64,000 nt of DNA from an uncultured Clostridia bacterium (GCA_937895705.1 CALBKM010000027.1:1-64000); one strand, 5' to 3'; numbered from the stretch's first letter, positions 52,633 through 62,018 are shown. Numbers and translations are program-made. Notes: generated by a model from the letters alone, not told the origin.

Positions 52633-53469
52633 ATGATTCCGGAATCCATATCTTTGTTCGGATTGTCGATTTCCTTTTACGGAGTGTTGTTGGTTGTTGC
52701 AGTGATGACGGCGATTATTCTTGTCATTAAAATTTCCGGAAAGAGACGGCAGAACGAAGAACAAATGCTTACGATGCTTACGCTGGTTATTGTATCGTCA
52801 TTGCTGGGAGCCAGATTGTATTATGTAATTTTCGAGTGGGAGACTTTTTTGCGGGAACCGCTTGCAGCTTTGAATTTGCGAAATGGCGGACTTTCGTATT
52901 TCGGTGCATTGTTCGGCGCATGGTTTGCGATGAAGTGGTATTGCCGTAAAAAGGATACGGATTTTATGCGCTGCGCGGATACCGTAAGTATGGGTGCTGC
53001 GGTTGCGGCACCGTTTGTATGGGCGGGCTGTGCATTTGTAAGAGAACCTTTGGGGAAGTTTTATGACGGACCTTTTTCGGTACGAATCGGGACGGAGTAT
53101 ATTACATCGGATGTGAAAGAACTCTATACGGATGCATTGCTAAGCAACGTAACAAGAGTGAACGAGAAAGTATATGTTTCCATGCATCCGGTGGCGTTGT
53201 ACGGTATGATACTCAGTTGTCTTGCGTTTGCGGGACTTTGTTTTGTGAATCGCAAAGCAAAAACCGACGGCACCGTTTTTTCGACGTATTTGATGTTTAG
53301 CGCGGTTTTGGTTTTGCTTTTAGAGTGTTTCCGGGCGGATCGTTACTGTATCTGGGGAACAACAATTCCTGCGAATTCCGTGGTGGCGGGGGTTGTGCTG
53401 TTTGTTGTATTGTATGGCTTTGTGAAGAATTATTATCTGGACAAAACGAAGAAGAGAATATATTTATAA
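52633..53469 (+). CDS. lgt: Divergent Lgt-like prolipoprotein diacylglyceryl transferase
   Basis: 278 residues with about seven membrane helices. Family-like parts are IPESISLFGLSISFYGVLL, LGARLYYVIFEW, NGGLSYFGALFGAW and HPVALYGM. The normal Lgt signature G-R-x-G-N-F-x-N is not kept: the matching region reads WAGCAFVREPLG, so the Arg and Asn residues are missing, and the usual RxxxE-F-x-R region reads VLLLECFRADR. It may be an active divergent enzyme or a paralogue with another role. ATG 52633 is chosen by match to the family start; the frame extends upstream to 52552. A terminator follows. Confidence 0.75.
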   Translation: MIPESISLFGLSISFYGVLLVVAVMTAIILVIKISGKRRQNEEQMLTMLTLVIVSSLLGARLYYVIFEWETFLREPLAALNLRNGGLSYFGALFGAWFAMKWYCRKKDTDFMRCADTVSMGAAVAAPFVWAGCAFVREPLGKFYDGPFSVRIGTEYITSDVKELYTDALLSNVTRVNEKVYVSMHPVALYGMILSCLAFAGLCFVNRKAKTDGTVFSTYLMFSAVLVLLLECFRADRYCIWGTTIPANSVVAGVVLFVVLYGFVKNYYLDKTKKRIYL

Positions 53470-53500
53470 TAGGTTAATAATATAACAAGTAATATGAGGA

Positions 53501-53537
53501 AAAGAGCATTTAGCGATGTCTAAATGCTCTTTTTTTA
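53501..53537 (+). terminator. Terminator before the division cluster
   Basis: AGAGCATTTAG (53503-53513) pairs with CTAAATGCTCT (53520-53530) around a 6-base loop, followed by T7. Confidence 0.92.
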
Positions 53538-53557
53538 TATTTCTTTACGATTAGGGG

Positions 53558-53586
53558 TTGAAAAATTACAAAAAGTGGAGTAGAAT
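53558..53586 (+). promoter_or_regulatory. Promoter of the mraZ-led division cluster
   Basis: TTGAAA (53558-53563), 17 bases and TAGAAT (53581-53586), directly upstream of the MraZ-box array. Confidence 0.78.
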
Positions 53587-53596
53587 GGGGGTATAA

Positions 53597-53630
53597 GTGG
53601 AGGGAAGTGGAGAGAAGTGGTAGAAAGTGG
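53597..53630 (+). promoter_or_regulatory. MraZ operator: four GTGG boxes at 10-base spacing
   Basis: GTGG occurs at 53597, 53607, 53617 and 53627, each preceded by A-A, so the phase is exactly one helical turn. A further GTGG at 53575 overlaps the promoter spacer. MraZ is known to bind direct GTGG/TGGG-type repeats spaced by 10 bp ahead of its own gene. The array lies just after the expected start point, fitting autorepression. Confidence 0.78.
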
Positions 53631-53650
53631 AGCGAAAGGCGGTGAGTTTC

Positions 53651-54079
53651 ATGTTCATGGGCGAATACGATCATACCTTAGACCCGAAAGGGCGTATGAT
53701 TGTTCCTTCCAAATTTCGTGAAGGTTTGGGAGAACGTTTTATTCTGACCATGGGCCTGGACGGCTGCCTGTTCGCTTACCCTACCGCAGAGTGGGAACAG
53801 TTTGTAGAAAGTCTCAGAAAACTTCCGGGAACGAAGGAAGGCCGCCAGTTACAACGTCACTTTATGGCAGGAGCCGCAGAAGTGGAAGTGGACAAGCAGG
53901 GGCGTTTTCTTATTCCCGCGAAATTAAGGGAACAGGCCGGATTGACCAAGGATGTTGTATTTGTGGGGGTTGTTTCCAAAATAGAACTTTGGAGCAAGGA
54001 GCGCTGGGAAGAGAACTGTTGCTACGACAACATGGATGAAGTAGCAGAGCACATGGCAGAGTATGGATTGAATTTCTAG
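53651..54079 (+). CDS. mraZ: Division/cell-wall cluster transcriptional regulator MraZ
   Basis: 142 residues with two SpoVT/AbrB-like repeats. The first is MGEYDHTLDPKGRMIVPSKFRE and the second VEVDKQGRFLIPAKLREQAGL, each with the G-R-x-x-x-P DNA-contact signature. It forms rings that bind the GTGG repeats and controls the cluster. ATG 53651 (MFMGEY) matches the family start; AAAGGCGGTGAG is the ribosome site. Confidence 0.96.
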   Translation: MFMGEYDHTLDPKGRMIVPSKFREGLGERFILTMGLDGCLFAYPTAEWEQFVESLRKLPGTKEGRQLQRHFMAGAAEVEVDKQGRFLIPAKLREQAGLTKDVVFVGVVSKIELWSKERWEENCCYDNMDEVAEHMAEYGLNF

Positions 54080-54099
54080 GAAAGGTCAGGTGATACCGA

Positions 54100-55053
54100 T
54101 TGGAAAATGAACAGGAAATTATATTCCGGCACAAGTCGGTATTGCTTGATGAAGTTCTGGAACAGTTAAATATACGGGAAGACGGTATTTATGTTGACGG
54201 TACTTTGGGTGGTGCCGGACATGCCGGTGAGGTTTGCAGACGGTTAAAGGGAGGGTCTTTTGTAGGAATCGACCAGGATGCGGATGCTATTGCGGTAGCG
54301 AGCGAGCGTTTGAAAAGGTATCCGTTTGCAAAGGTGGTACGAAGTAATTATTGTGAGATGAAGCGTGTACTGAATGAACTGGGAATTGAAAAGGTAAACG
54401 GAATTCTGTTGGATTTGGGAGTGTCCTCATATCAGTTGGATACGGCGGAACGCGGATTTTCTTATATGGAAGAGAGCGCACCGCTTGACATGCGGATGGA
54501 CCACCGGATGGAGATGACCGCCAGAGATATCGTAAACGGTTACAGCGAAACGGAGTTGTTCCGGATTATAAGGGATTACGGCGAAGACCCATTCGCAAAG
54601 AATATCGCAAAACACATTGTAATGCGCAGGGAGAAGAAAGAGCTTGTGACCTGCGGAGACTTAAACGAAGCAATCAGGGCTGCGATTCCCATGAAGATAC
54701 AGAAGAATCTCGGACATCCGTCCAAACGTACCTTTCAGGCGATTCGGATTGAATTAAACGGAGAACTGAGAGTGTTACAAAACACTTTGGACGAGATGAT
54801 TGATTTGCTGGATGAGAACGGAAGATTATGTATTATTACATTCCATTCTCTGGAAGACCGGATTGTAAAGTCCGGATTTAAAAAGAGAGAAAATCCTTGT
54901 GAATGTCCGCCGAGTTTTCCGGTGTGTGTATGCGGTAAGAAATCTGCGGGCAAGGTAATCACAAGGAAACCTATTTTACCAAGTGAGGAAGAATGCGAGG
55001 CAAACAAAAGAGCACGGAGTGCCAAATTACGAGTGTTTGAACGCATTTATTAA
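54100..55053 (+). CDS. rsmH: 16S rRNA (cytosine-1402-N4)-methyltransferase
   Basis: 317 residues. HKSVLLDEVLEQLNI, YVDGTLGGAGHAGEVCRR (SAM loop), GILLDLGVSSYQLD, RGFSYMEESAPLDMRMD and ITFHSLEDRIVK are the family segments. It methylates N4 of C1402 in the 16S decoding site. The start is TTG 54100 with AGGTCAGGTG upstream. mraZ-rsmH-ftsL is the standard order. Confidence 0.96.
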   Translation: MENEQEIIFRHKSVLLDEVLEQLNIREDGIYVDGTLGGAGHAGEVCRRLKGGSFVGIDQDADAIAVASERLKRYPFAKVVRSNYCEMKRVLNELGIEKVNGILLDLGVSSYQLDTAERGFSYMEESAPLDMRMDHRMEMTARDIVNGYSETELFRIIRDYGEDPFAKNIAKHIVMRREKKELVTCGDLNEAIRAAIPMKIQKNLGHPSKRTFQAIRIELNGELRVLQNTLDEMIDLLDENGRLCIITFHSLEDRIVKSGFKKRENPCECPPSFPVCVCGKKSAGKVITRKPILPSEEECEANKRARSAKLRVFERIY

Positions 55054-55066
55054 AGGAGGGGTCAGC

Positions 55067-55540
55067 ATGGATGCGAAGAATAACTATTATAAGAGAGCGT
55101 ATATGGTAGACGGTACCGCTGCAAGACAGTTGCAGGTGGTCCCGGATTACGAAAGACAGCAGGAACAGGTGTCTCGCCCGAAGGTGGTGGAGATGCCGAA
55201 GAAGGCTCCGAGACTCAGTCACGGAATTGATTTGCTTTCGATGTCTCTTTTGGTTACAGCTATGGTAATTACACTTTACTTGTGTTATAATTATCTCCAG
55301 GTACAGGGAAACATTGTACAGTTGGAACGCGACGTATTGATGCTGGAGCAGGAATTTGACACTGTTGTAGCGGAAAACGCTGCTTTGGAGGATACTCTGA
55401 GCAGTCCGGTAAACTGGGATGAAGTTTATCTGACTGCGGTTGGAGAATTTGGCATGGTATATCCGAATAAGAACGAAGTGATTACCTATCAGTCTACGGA
55501 AAAGGGGCATGTAATTCAATATCAGGATATTCCGGAGTAG
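55067..55540 (+). CDS. ftsL: FtsL-like division protein
   Basis: 157 residues. The cytoplasmic N-terminus (about 65 residues) is followed by one membrane helix (MSLLVTAMVITLYLCYNYL) and a coiled coil (VQLERDVLMLEQEFDTVVAENAAL, heptad pattern), then a short tail. This topology and the position between rsmH and the transpeptidase genes identify it as FtsL, although sequence conservation is low. ATG 55067 follows AAAGGAGGGG. Confidence 0.82.
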   Translation: MDAKNNYYKRAYMVDGTAARQLQVVPDYERQQEQVSRPKVVEMPKKAPRLSHGIDLLSMSLLVTAMVITLYLCYNYLQVQGNIVQLERDVLMLEQEFDTVVAENAALEDTLSSPVNWDEVYLTAVGEFGMVYPNKNEVITYQSTEKGHVIQYQDIPE

Positions 55541-55549
55541 GAGTAATTC

Positions 55550-57514
55550 ATGAAACAGGGTGAAAAGAAGAGAAGAAAACCAAAGAGAATCACAGGCAAA
55601 ATGCAGACGACGTTATGGGTTGTGTTTTGCCTTTTTCTTGTGGGAATATTAATCGTGATGATACGTGTCGTTATCGTGGGCGGCAATACGAGCTATGCAA
55701 AAGCTTCCCTGTCGCAGAAAACGGGAATGAATACGGTGATTCAATATAAGCGGGGCGATATTTTGGATCGCAACGGGACCGTATTGGCCCAAAGCGATAA
55801 AGTGTATCATCTGATTCTGGATTCCCGACTGATTCTGAACAACGAGGATTGTATCGAACCGACCATACGGGCGTTGTGCAGTGCTTACGGCTATACGGAA
55901 GCAGAGATTCGTGCAATCATGGAAGAGAGAAAAACGAGTGCCTATTATCGGTTACGGAAGAACATGTCCTACGAAGAAATGATGAAGCTTGAGGAATATA
56001 AGAAAAACATGCCGAAGGAAGAGGACGGAAATCCGAATAAAGAATTAAGTAAGATTATCGGGGTAACCTTTGAAGAAGAGTACTTACGCAGCTATCCTTT
56101 CGGCAGCTTGGGCTCCCATTTGCTCGGATTTGCGAAAGCGGACGGGATCGGTACTTACGGAATCGAACAGCAGTATAACGAAGAACTTACCGGTATAAAC
56201 GGAAGAGTTTACGATTACTATGACGCAACGCTTAATATACAGCAGGAAACGGTTCCGGCGCAGGACGGAAGGACGATTGTGTCCACAATGGATGCCAATC
56301 TGCAGAGAATCGTGCAAAAGCACGCGGAGAAATTTCTGGATGATATCGGGGCAAAGAATGTAGGTGTACTGATGATGGAAGTAAACTCCGGTGAGATTTT
56401 GGCCATGCAGTCCAATTACAGTTATGATTTAAACAATCCCCGCAGTCTTGAAAAATGGTACAGTGAAGAAGAGATTGCCGGTATGGATAATGAAACATAT
56501 CTGAATGCGTTATACGATATATGGAGAAATTTCTGTATCAGCGACTCTTACGAACCGGGGTCTACGTTTAAGCCGTTTACGGTGGCTTCCGCGTTGGAAG
56601 AGAAAATTATAAATACGACCGAGACCTTTTTGTGTAACGGCGGAGAACAAGTTAAAAATTATTATATTTCCTGTCATAACAAGTGGGGACACGGCCTTAT
56701 TAATGCGGCTCAGAGTATTATGCACTCCTGTAACGACGCATTGATGGAAATAGCAAAAAGAGAAGGCAGAGATATCTTTGCCGATTACCAGAGAAGATTT
56801 TTATTCGGAACTCTTACCGGTGTGGATCTTCCGGGAGAAGTTCCGGGTATTCTCATGGAGAAGGAGCAGTTAAATGATACAGAGCTTGCTACCAGCAGTT
56901 TCGGAATGTCCTTTAATACCACAATGATTCAGCTGGGCTCCGCTTTTGCGTCCATGGTAAACGGCGGTACTTATTATGAACCCCATGCGGTAAAAGAAAT
57001 CAGGAATGCGGACGGTGTAGTTATTGAAAAGATTGAGCCGAGAGTGGTTCGTATGACGGTTTCCGAAGAAACCTCCGAGTTTTTAAGGGATGCGTTTTAT
57101 CTGACGGTACAGGAAGGTACGGCAACCGCCGCAAAGGTGGATGGGTATCTGATCGGCGGAAAGACCGGTACCGCACAAAAGCTTCCGCGAAGCGAAGGAA
57201 AGTATCTGGTATCCTTTATCGGCTGTGTGCCGGCGGATAATCCGCAGGTGATGATTTATGTGGTAGTTGACGAAGCTGCGGATGAAGAACTGCAGAGCAG
57301 AGCTTCCATTGCGTCTCAGCTGGCGGCGGATATTTTGGAAGAATCGTTGCCGTATTTGAAAATCTATCCGGATACCGAAATCAAATATCCGAATTTTGTA
57401 ATCGATGAGGAAGATGTAAAGATGCAGGAGGGCGAAATCGGTGATACGGGCGTTGTTTACGACCCGGAGATGAATGAAAGCAACATGCAGGCAATCCCGA
57501 ATGACATGGAATAA
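55550..57514 (+). CDS. FtsI/PBP2-family peptidoglycan transpeptidase
   Basis: 654 residues. One membrane anchor (about 20-44) is followed by a dimerisation/pedestal domain (RGDILDRNGTVLAQSD). The transpeptidase domain has SxxK in EPGSTFKPFTVASAL (near 337), SxN in MHSCNDALMEI and KTG in GGKTGTAQK (538-540). No PASTA domain is present; it ends in an acidic tail. It is probably the vegetative septal transpeptidase (FtsI/PBP2b role) working with FtsW, with the next gene as the spore-type copy. Which copy does which is inference. Confidence 0.93.
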   Translation: MKQGEKKRRKPKRITGKMQTTLWVVFCLFLVGILIVMIRVVIVGGNTSYAKASLSQKTGMNTVIQYKRGDILDRNGTVLAQSDKVYHLILDSRLILNNEDCIEPTIRALCSAYGYTEAEIRAIMEERKTSAYYRLRKNMSYEEMMKLEEYKKNMPKEEDGNPNKELSKIIGVTFEEEYLRSYPFGSLGSHLLGFAKADGIGTYGIEQQYNEELTGINGRVYDYYDATLNIQQETVPAQDGRTIVSTMDANLQRIVQKHAEKFLDDIGAKNVGVLMMEVNSGEILAMQSNYSYDLNNPRSLEKWYSEEEIAGMDNETYLNALYDIWRNFCISDSYEPGSTFKPFTVASALEEKIINTTETFLCNGGEQVKNYYISCHNKWGHGLINAAQSIMHSCNDALMEIAKREGRDIFADYQRRFLFGTLTGVDLPGEVPGILMEKEQLNDTELATSSFGMSFNTTMIQLGSAFASMVNGGTYYEPHAVKEIRNADGVVIEKIEPRVVRMTVSEETSEFLRDAFYLTVQEGTATAAKVDGYLIGGKTGTAQKLPRSEGKYLVSFIGCVPADNPQVMIYVVVDEAADEELQSRASIASQLAADILEESLPYLKIYPDTEIKYPNFVIDEEDVKMQEGEIGDTGVVYDPEMNESNMQAIPNDME

Positions 57515-57556
57515 GGAAATATCGCATAAGATAATAAAAACATTTTTCGGAGTGCG

Positions 57557-59506
57557 ATGAGACAAATATCGACGGGACAAAGGAAAACGATTATCGTGGT
57601 AATCGCCGTATTTACCGCAGTGGCGCTCGGATTGTTCGGACGACTTTTGTATCTTATGATTTTGAATTCGGAAGAATATGCGGTAAGGGCACAGGAGTTG
57701 CACGAAAGAGAGCGCAGTATAAAAGCGGCCAGAGGAATTATTTATGACAGAAACGGTGTGGTTCTAGCTGATAACAAACCGGTATGTACCGTTTCCGTAA
57801 TACATAGTCAGATTACGGAGCCGGAACGGGTGATTTCCGTGTTGTGCGAGGTTTTGGAACTTTCGGAGGAAACGGTCAGAAAACGTGTAGAAAAGGTATC
57901 TTCCATAGAACGCATCAAGGCGAATGTTGATAAGGAGACGGCGGATTATCTGCGCAGCTTTGAACTGGACGGTGTTATGGTAGATGAGGATTATAAACGA
58001 TACTATCCTTTCGGAACATTGGCTTCCCGTGTAATCGGTTTTACGGGCGGAGACAATCAGGGGATTATCGGGTTGGAGGTAAAATACGATTCCGTACTGG
58101 AAGGAATTCCGGGAAAGATTTTAACACTGACCACAGCTCACGGCACCGAAATTCCCAATGCGGCGGAAAACAGACAGGAACCTATCGCCGGGAATTCACT
58201 GACGGTAAGTCTGGATGTAAACATTCAAAGATATGCGGAGCAGGCCGCCATGAAGGTGATGGAGGCGAAAAATGCAAAACATGTCAGTATGATTCTGATG
58301 AACCCTCAAAACGGAGAAATATATGCCATGGCAACTGTGCCGGAGTTTGACTTAAATGATCCGTATACATTGAATTCGGAATATTCCGCAAAAGCAACGG
58401 GAGAAACGGTGTCCTCCGAAGAAAAAAATACATTGTTAAATCAAATGTGGAGAAACCCGTGTATCAGTGATACTTACGAACCGGGGTCTACCTTTAAGAT
58501 TATTACGGCGACGGCTGCGTTTGAACATAATGCGGTAAAGCTGACGGACCGTTTTTACTGTCCGGGACATAAAATAGTGGAAGACAGGACGATACATTGT
58601 CACAAAGTAAGCGGACACGGTAGTGAAAGTTTTGTGGACGGAATTAAAAATTCCTGCAATCCGGTGTTTATGGAAATCGGAGCACGTGTGGGAATCGACG
58701 GGTTGTATGAAACGTTTCGTAAGCTGGGACTGATGAACAAAACCGGTATTGATTTGCCGGGAGAAGCGTCCTCTATTATGCATAAAACAGAGAATGTAAA
58801 AGCTGTGGAACTTGCTACGATTTCATTCGGACAGTCCTTTCAGATTACGCCGATGCAGCTTTTATCGGCGGTAAGTACGGTAATCAACGGCGGTAACCGG
58901 ATTACCCCCCATCTTGCCATGTATGCAAAAAACACAGAAGAAAATACGGTGAAAACCTATCAATATGAAGGTGAGTCCGGAGTGGTTTCGGAATCGACCT
59001 GTGAAACGATGAAAATGTTATTGGAAGCGGTGGTACATGACGGTACCGGAAAGAGGGCATATTTACCCGGATTCCGTATCGGAGGAAAGACAGCAACTTC
59101 CGAAAAGTTGCCTCGTAGCTCCAACCGGTACATTTCTTCGTTCCTTGGTTTTGCACCGGCGGAAAATCCGCAGGTGGTTGCGCTGGTACTGATTGATGAG
59201 CCGGAAGGAATCTATTACGGAGGAACCATTGCGGCTCCGGTAATCGGCGAGGTGTTTGATCAGGTACTGCCATACCTGGGAATTGAGCCGGTTTATTCCG
59301 AAGATGAACAAAAGCTTGACGGTATAGGGAGTTTTACGGTTCCGAATCTGGTGGGAATGAAGCGGGAAGAAGTACAAAAACTGCTAAAAGCCTATGAGTT
59401 CGAAGAGGTGTATTATTCCAGAGAGGGCGAGGTCATCACGGAGCAGTTTCCGGAAGCGGGAGAAGAGGTTAAGAAAAACACAAACTTGATTCTGTATATG
59501 AAATAG
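57557..59506 (+). CDS. spoVD: SpoVD-type transpeptidase with PASTA domain
   Basis: 649 residues. One membrane helix, the pedestal (RGIIYDRNGVVLADNK) and the transpeptidase domain with SxxK in EPGSTFKIITATAAF (Ser-311), SxN in KNSCNPVFMEI and a KTG position reading K-T-A (511-513, GGKTATSEKLPR). A C-terminal PASTA domain (VPNLVGMKREEVQKLL) is the mark of SpoVD versus FtsI. SpoVD makes spore cortex peptidoglycan with SpoVE. The KTA variant is unusual for class B PBPs in general; whether it is common in this lineage I cannot check. Confidence 0.88.
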   Translation: MRQISTGQRKTIIVVIAVFTAVALGLFGRLLYLMILNSEEYAVRAQELHERERSIKAARGIIYDRNGVVLADNKPVCTVSVIHSQITEPERVISVLCEVLELSEETVRKRVEKVSSIERIKANVDKETADYLRSFELDGVMVDEDYKRYYPFGTLASRVIGFTGGDNQGIIGLEVKYDSVLEGIPGKILTLTTAHGTEIPNAAENRQEPIAGNSLTVSLDVNIQRYAEQAAMKVMEAKNAKHVSMILMNPQNGEIYAMATVPEFDLNDPYTLNSEYSAKATGETVSSEEKNTLLNQMWRNPCISDTYEPGSTFKIITATAAFEHNAVKLTDRFYCPGHKIVEDRTIHCHKVSGHGSESFVDGIKNSCNPVFMEIGARVGIDGLYETFRKLGLMNKTGIDLPGEASSIMHKTENVKAVELATISFGQSFQITPMQLLSAVSTVINGGNRITPHLAMYAKNTEENTVKTYQYEGESGVVSESTCETMKMLLEAVVHDGTGKRAYLPGFRIGGKTATSEKLPRSSNRYISSFLGFAPAENPQVVALVLIDEPEGIYYGGTIAAPVIGEVFDQVLPYLGIEPVYSEDEQKLDGIGSFTVPNLVGMKREEVQKLLKAYEFEEVYYSREGEVITEQFPEAGEEVKKNTNLILYMK

Positions 59507-59514
59507 AATATAAT
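59486..59514 (+). promoter_or_regulatory. Possible internal promoter before ftsW
   Basis: TTGATT (59486-59491), 17 bases and TATAAT (59509-59514) overlap the spoVD 3' end. The leader would be only about 15 bases before the ftsW start. Confidence 0.35.
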
Positions 59515-59535
59515 GAAAGGCAGGAGGGTGAAAAT

Positions 59536-60687
59536 ATGACAAAAGCGACAGTTCGCAAAAATGAATATAAACCGCGTACCTATTACGATTACAGCCTGCT
59601 GCTTATTACCTTGTTACTGGTCAGTATCGGTCTTGTAATGGTGTACAGTACCAGTTCTTACTTCGCGGTAAAGCAAAAGTTCGGAGATGCGGCGTATTTC
59701 TTCCGTCGTCAGTTGATTTTTGCGGTAATCGGTGCGGTTGTAATGATTTTGGTTTCCAAGATAGATTACAGCTTTTATATTAAGGAAATCGGGAAAAAGT
59801 ATAAAATAAGGTTGCTTTTCCTGGCATATGCGGTTTGTCTCGGACTTCAGATATTCGTACTCGGTTGGGGAAAAGAAGTAAAAGGTGCGAAACGATGGAT
59901 CGAGATTCCGTTTGTGGGAAGCTTCCAGCCGTCGGAAATTACAAAAATTTGTATTATTCTGTTTGTGGCGTTTATGGTCTATGCCGCACCGAAACGACTG
60001 GATTCTCCTTTAGGGTTTATACGGGTAGTTATTTATGTGTTCCCGTTACTTGCCCTGGTGGCAAAGGAAAATCTGAGTACCGCGATTATTATTGCGGGAA
60101 TCACGTTTATCGTATGTTTTGTGGTGGCGCGGAGAAAGGGATACTTTATTATTGCGGCAATCGGTGCGGTGGCATTGGTGGCCGGAGTGATTTTTCTGGG
60201 GGAAACGTTCCGCGGTGAACGTATTGAGGCGTGGCTTCATGTGGAAACTCATCCGAAGGGGTATCAGATTTTACAGGGACTGTATGCGATTGCGTCCGGA
60301 GGATTGTGGGGCAAAGGTTTAGGGCAGAGTATGCAGAAGCTAGGTTTTATTCCGGAGTCCCATAACGACATGATTTTCTCGGTTATTTGTGAGGAATTGG
60401 GCATTGTCGGTGCGTTGGCGATTATTTTACTGTATGTAATGCTTTTGTGGCGTCTGGTAAGAGTGGCGGTCAGTGCGAGAGATTTGTTCGGTTCCCTGAT
60501 TTGCGTGGGTATAATGGTGCATATTGCCATGCAGGTGCTGATTAATATTGCGGTAGTAACCAACACAATGCCGTCGACCGGTATTCCGTTGCCGTTTATC
60601 AGCTACGGCGGAACTTCACTGGTTGTATTGATGGCGGAGATGGGAATTGCGCTCAGTGTTTCCAACAGAATCGAACACGAGCGGTAA
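59536..60687 (+). CDS. ftsW: FtsW/SpoVE-family peptidoglycan polymerase
   Basis: 383 residues with ten membrane helices. SEDS features are LLVSIGLVMVYSTSSYFA, KGAKRWIEIPFVGSFQPSE, HPKGYQILQGLYAIASGGLWGKGLGQS and TNTMPSTGIPLPFISYGG. It polymerises lipid II into glycan together with a class B PBP. It follows two such PBPs, so it may serve both the septum (FtsW) and cortex (SpoVE); the sequence does not separate these roles. CAGGAGGG precedes ATG 59536. Confidence 0.93.
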   Translation: MTKATVRKNEYKPRTYYDYSLLLITLLLVSIGLVMVYSTSSYFAVKQKFGDAAYFFRRQLIFAVIGAVVMILVSKIDYSFYIKEIGKKYKIRLLFLAYAVCLGLQIFVLGWGKEVKGAKRWIEIPFVGSFQPSEITKICIILFVAFMVYAAPKRLDSPLGFIRVVIYVFPLLALVAKENLSTAIIIAGITFIVCFVVARRKGYFIIAAIGAVALVAGVIFLGETFRGERIEAWLHVETHPKGYQILQGLYAIASGGLWGKGLGQSMQKLGFIPESHNDMIFSVICEELGIVGALAIILLYVMLLWRLVRVAVSARDLFGSLICVGIMVHIAMQVLINIAVVTNTMPSTGIPLPFISYGGTSLVVLMAEMGIALSVSNRIEHER

Positions 60688-60740
60688 CTTTTTTGATTTT
60701 CCGGCATACTATGACATAGATCACTATACGGAGAGATGCT

Positions 60741-61997
60741 ATGTCATGTGTAACGATAGTCGGAGGAACAAAGCTTAGAGGAGAACTTGTTCTCCAAGGG
60801 TCGAAAAACGCAACCCTTCCTATTTTGGCTGCGGCTGTGCTTTGTAAAGGCAGAGTGGTACTGAAGAATTGTCCGGATATTTCCGATGTAAGAGCAATGC
60901 TGTACGCCCTTTCCTTCGCGGGGGTTGAGAGTGTCTTGGAAGACGGAGTGCTGGAACTTGACACGACAAATGCGGTTCCGTATTATTTCGGAGAAGAGCT
61001 CGCCGGAAAGACCAGAGGTGGGGTACTGCTTCTGGGCGCTTTTTTGGGTCGTTTCGGAGAAGCCGGAATGGATTATCCGGGAGGCTGTGTCATCGGAGCG
61101 CGTCCCATTGACTTACACTGTAAGGCATTTCGTATGCTTCATACGGACCTGAAAGAAACCGAAACGGGAGTTTTTGTAAAAGGTGCTCCGAAAGGGGCGC
61201 GGATTGTGTTTCCTTATCCAAGCGTAGGTGCCACGGAGAATGCTGTTTTGGCTTCGGTATGTGCAGAGGGAAGAACGATTCTTTACGGGGCGGCGGCAGA
61301 ACCTGAAATTGCCGAATTGTGCCGGTTCCTAAATAAGGCCGGAGCGAAAATACAGGGAATCGGAACTTCATGTATTGTAATAGACGGAGTTTTGTATCTG
61401 CACGGTACGGAATATACCGTATCGGGAGACCGGATTGCGGCCGGGACATATATGGCGGCGGTAGCAATGACCGGAGGGGAACTTCTGTTGCGAAACATTG
61501 ACGGAGTTTGCATGAGGGGGATTACGGAATGTTTCCGGGCTTCCGGAGCAACTGTTTACAGAGATAAGGATCGGATGGTGCTCAGAGCACCGAAACGACT
61601 GTGCGGAATAAAGCATCTTACAACAGCACCGTATCCGGCTTTTCCTACGGATATGCAGTCTCAAACGGTTGCCATGCTTTCTGTGGCAAAGGGAGAAAGC
61701 AGAATTACGGAGACGGTGTTTGAATCCAGGTTCCGGGTGTTGGAGGAATTGAGAAAGATGGGCGCCTGGATCGTACAGGAGGGCCGTACCGTTGTGATAC
61801 ACGGAAAGGAAATGTTGCACGGAGCGGATGTGTGTGCGTCGGATTTACGAAGCGGAGCGGCGCTTGTAATGGCGGCGGTGGCAGCAGAAGGCATTTCCGT
61901 TGTTCGCGAATATGAATATATTGCCAGAGGGTATGAAGATATTTGCGGCGATTTTTGCAGACTGGGAGCAAATGTAGTACAAACAGGGGAAGAATAA
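60741..61997 (+). CDS. murA: UDP-GlcNAc 1-carboxyvinyltransferase
   Basis: 418 residues of the EPSP-synthase fold. GGTKLRGELVLQGSKNATLP is the N-terminal motif, and catalytic Cys-116 lies in DYPGGCVIGARPIDLH, the Cys form that fosfomycin alkylates. The second half has AAYP-like TAPYPAFPTDMQSQ and DLRSGAALVMAA. It performs the first committed step of peptidoglycan synthesis. Many Firmicutes carry two murA genes; this is the division-cluster copy. Confidence 0.95.
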   Translation: MSCVTIVGGTKLRGELVLQGSKNATLPILAAAVLCKGRVVLKNCPDISDVRAMLYALSFAGVESVLEDGVLELDTTNAVPYYFGEELAGKTRGGVLLLGAFLGRFGEAGMDYPGGCVIGARPIDLHCKAFRMLHTDLKETETGVFVKGAPKGARIVFPYPSVGATENAVLASVCAEGRTILYGAAAEPEIAELCRFLNKAGAKIQGIGTSCIVIDGVLYLHGTEYTVSGDRIAAGTYMAAVAMTGGELLLRNIDGVCMRGITECFRASGATVYRDKDRMVLRAPKRLCGIKHLTTAPYPAFPTDMQSQTVAMLSVAKGESRITETVFESRFRVLEELRKMGAWIVQEGRTVVIHGKEMLHGADVCASDLRSGAALVMAAVAAEGISVVREYEYIARGYEDICGDFCRLGANVVQTGEE

Positions 61998-62018
61998 ATA
62001 AGAGGATGGAGAAACGAT

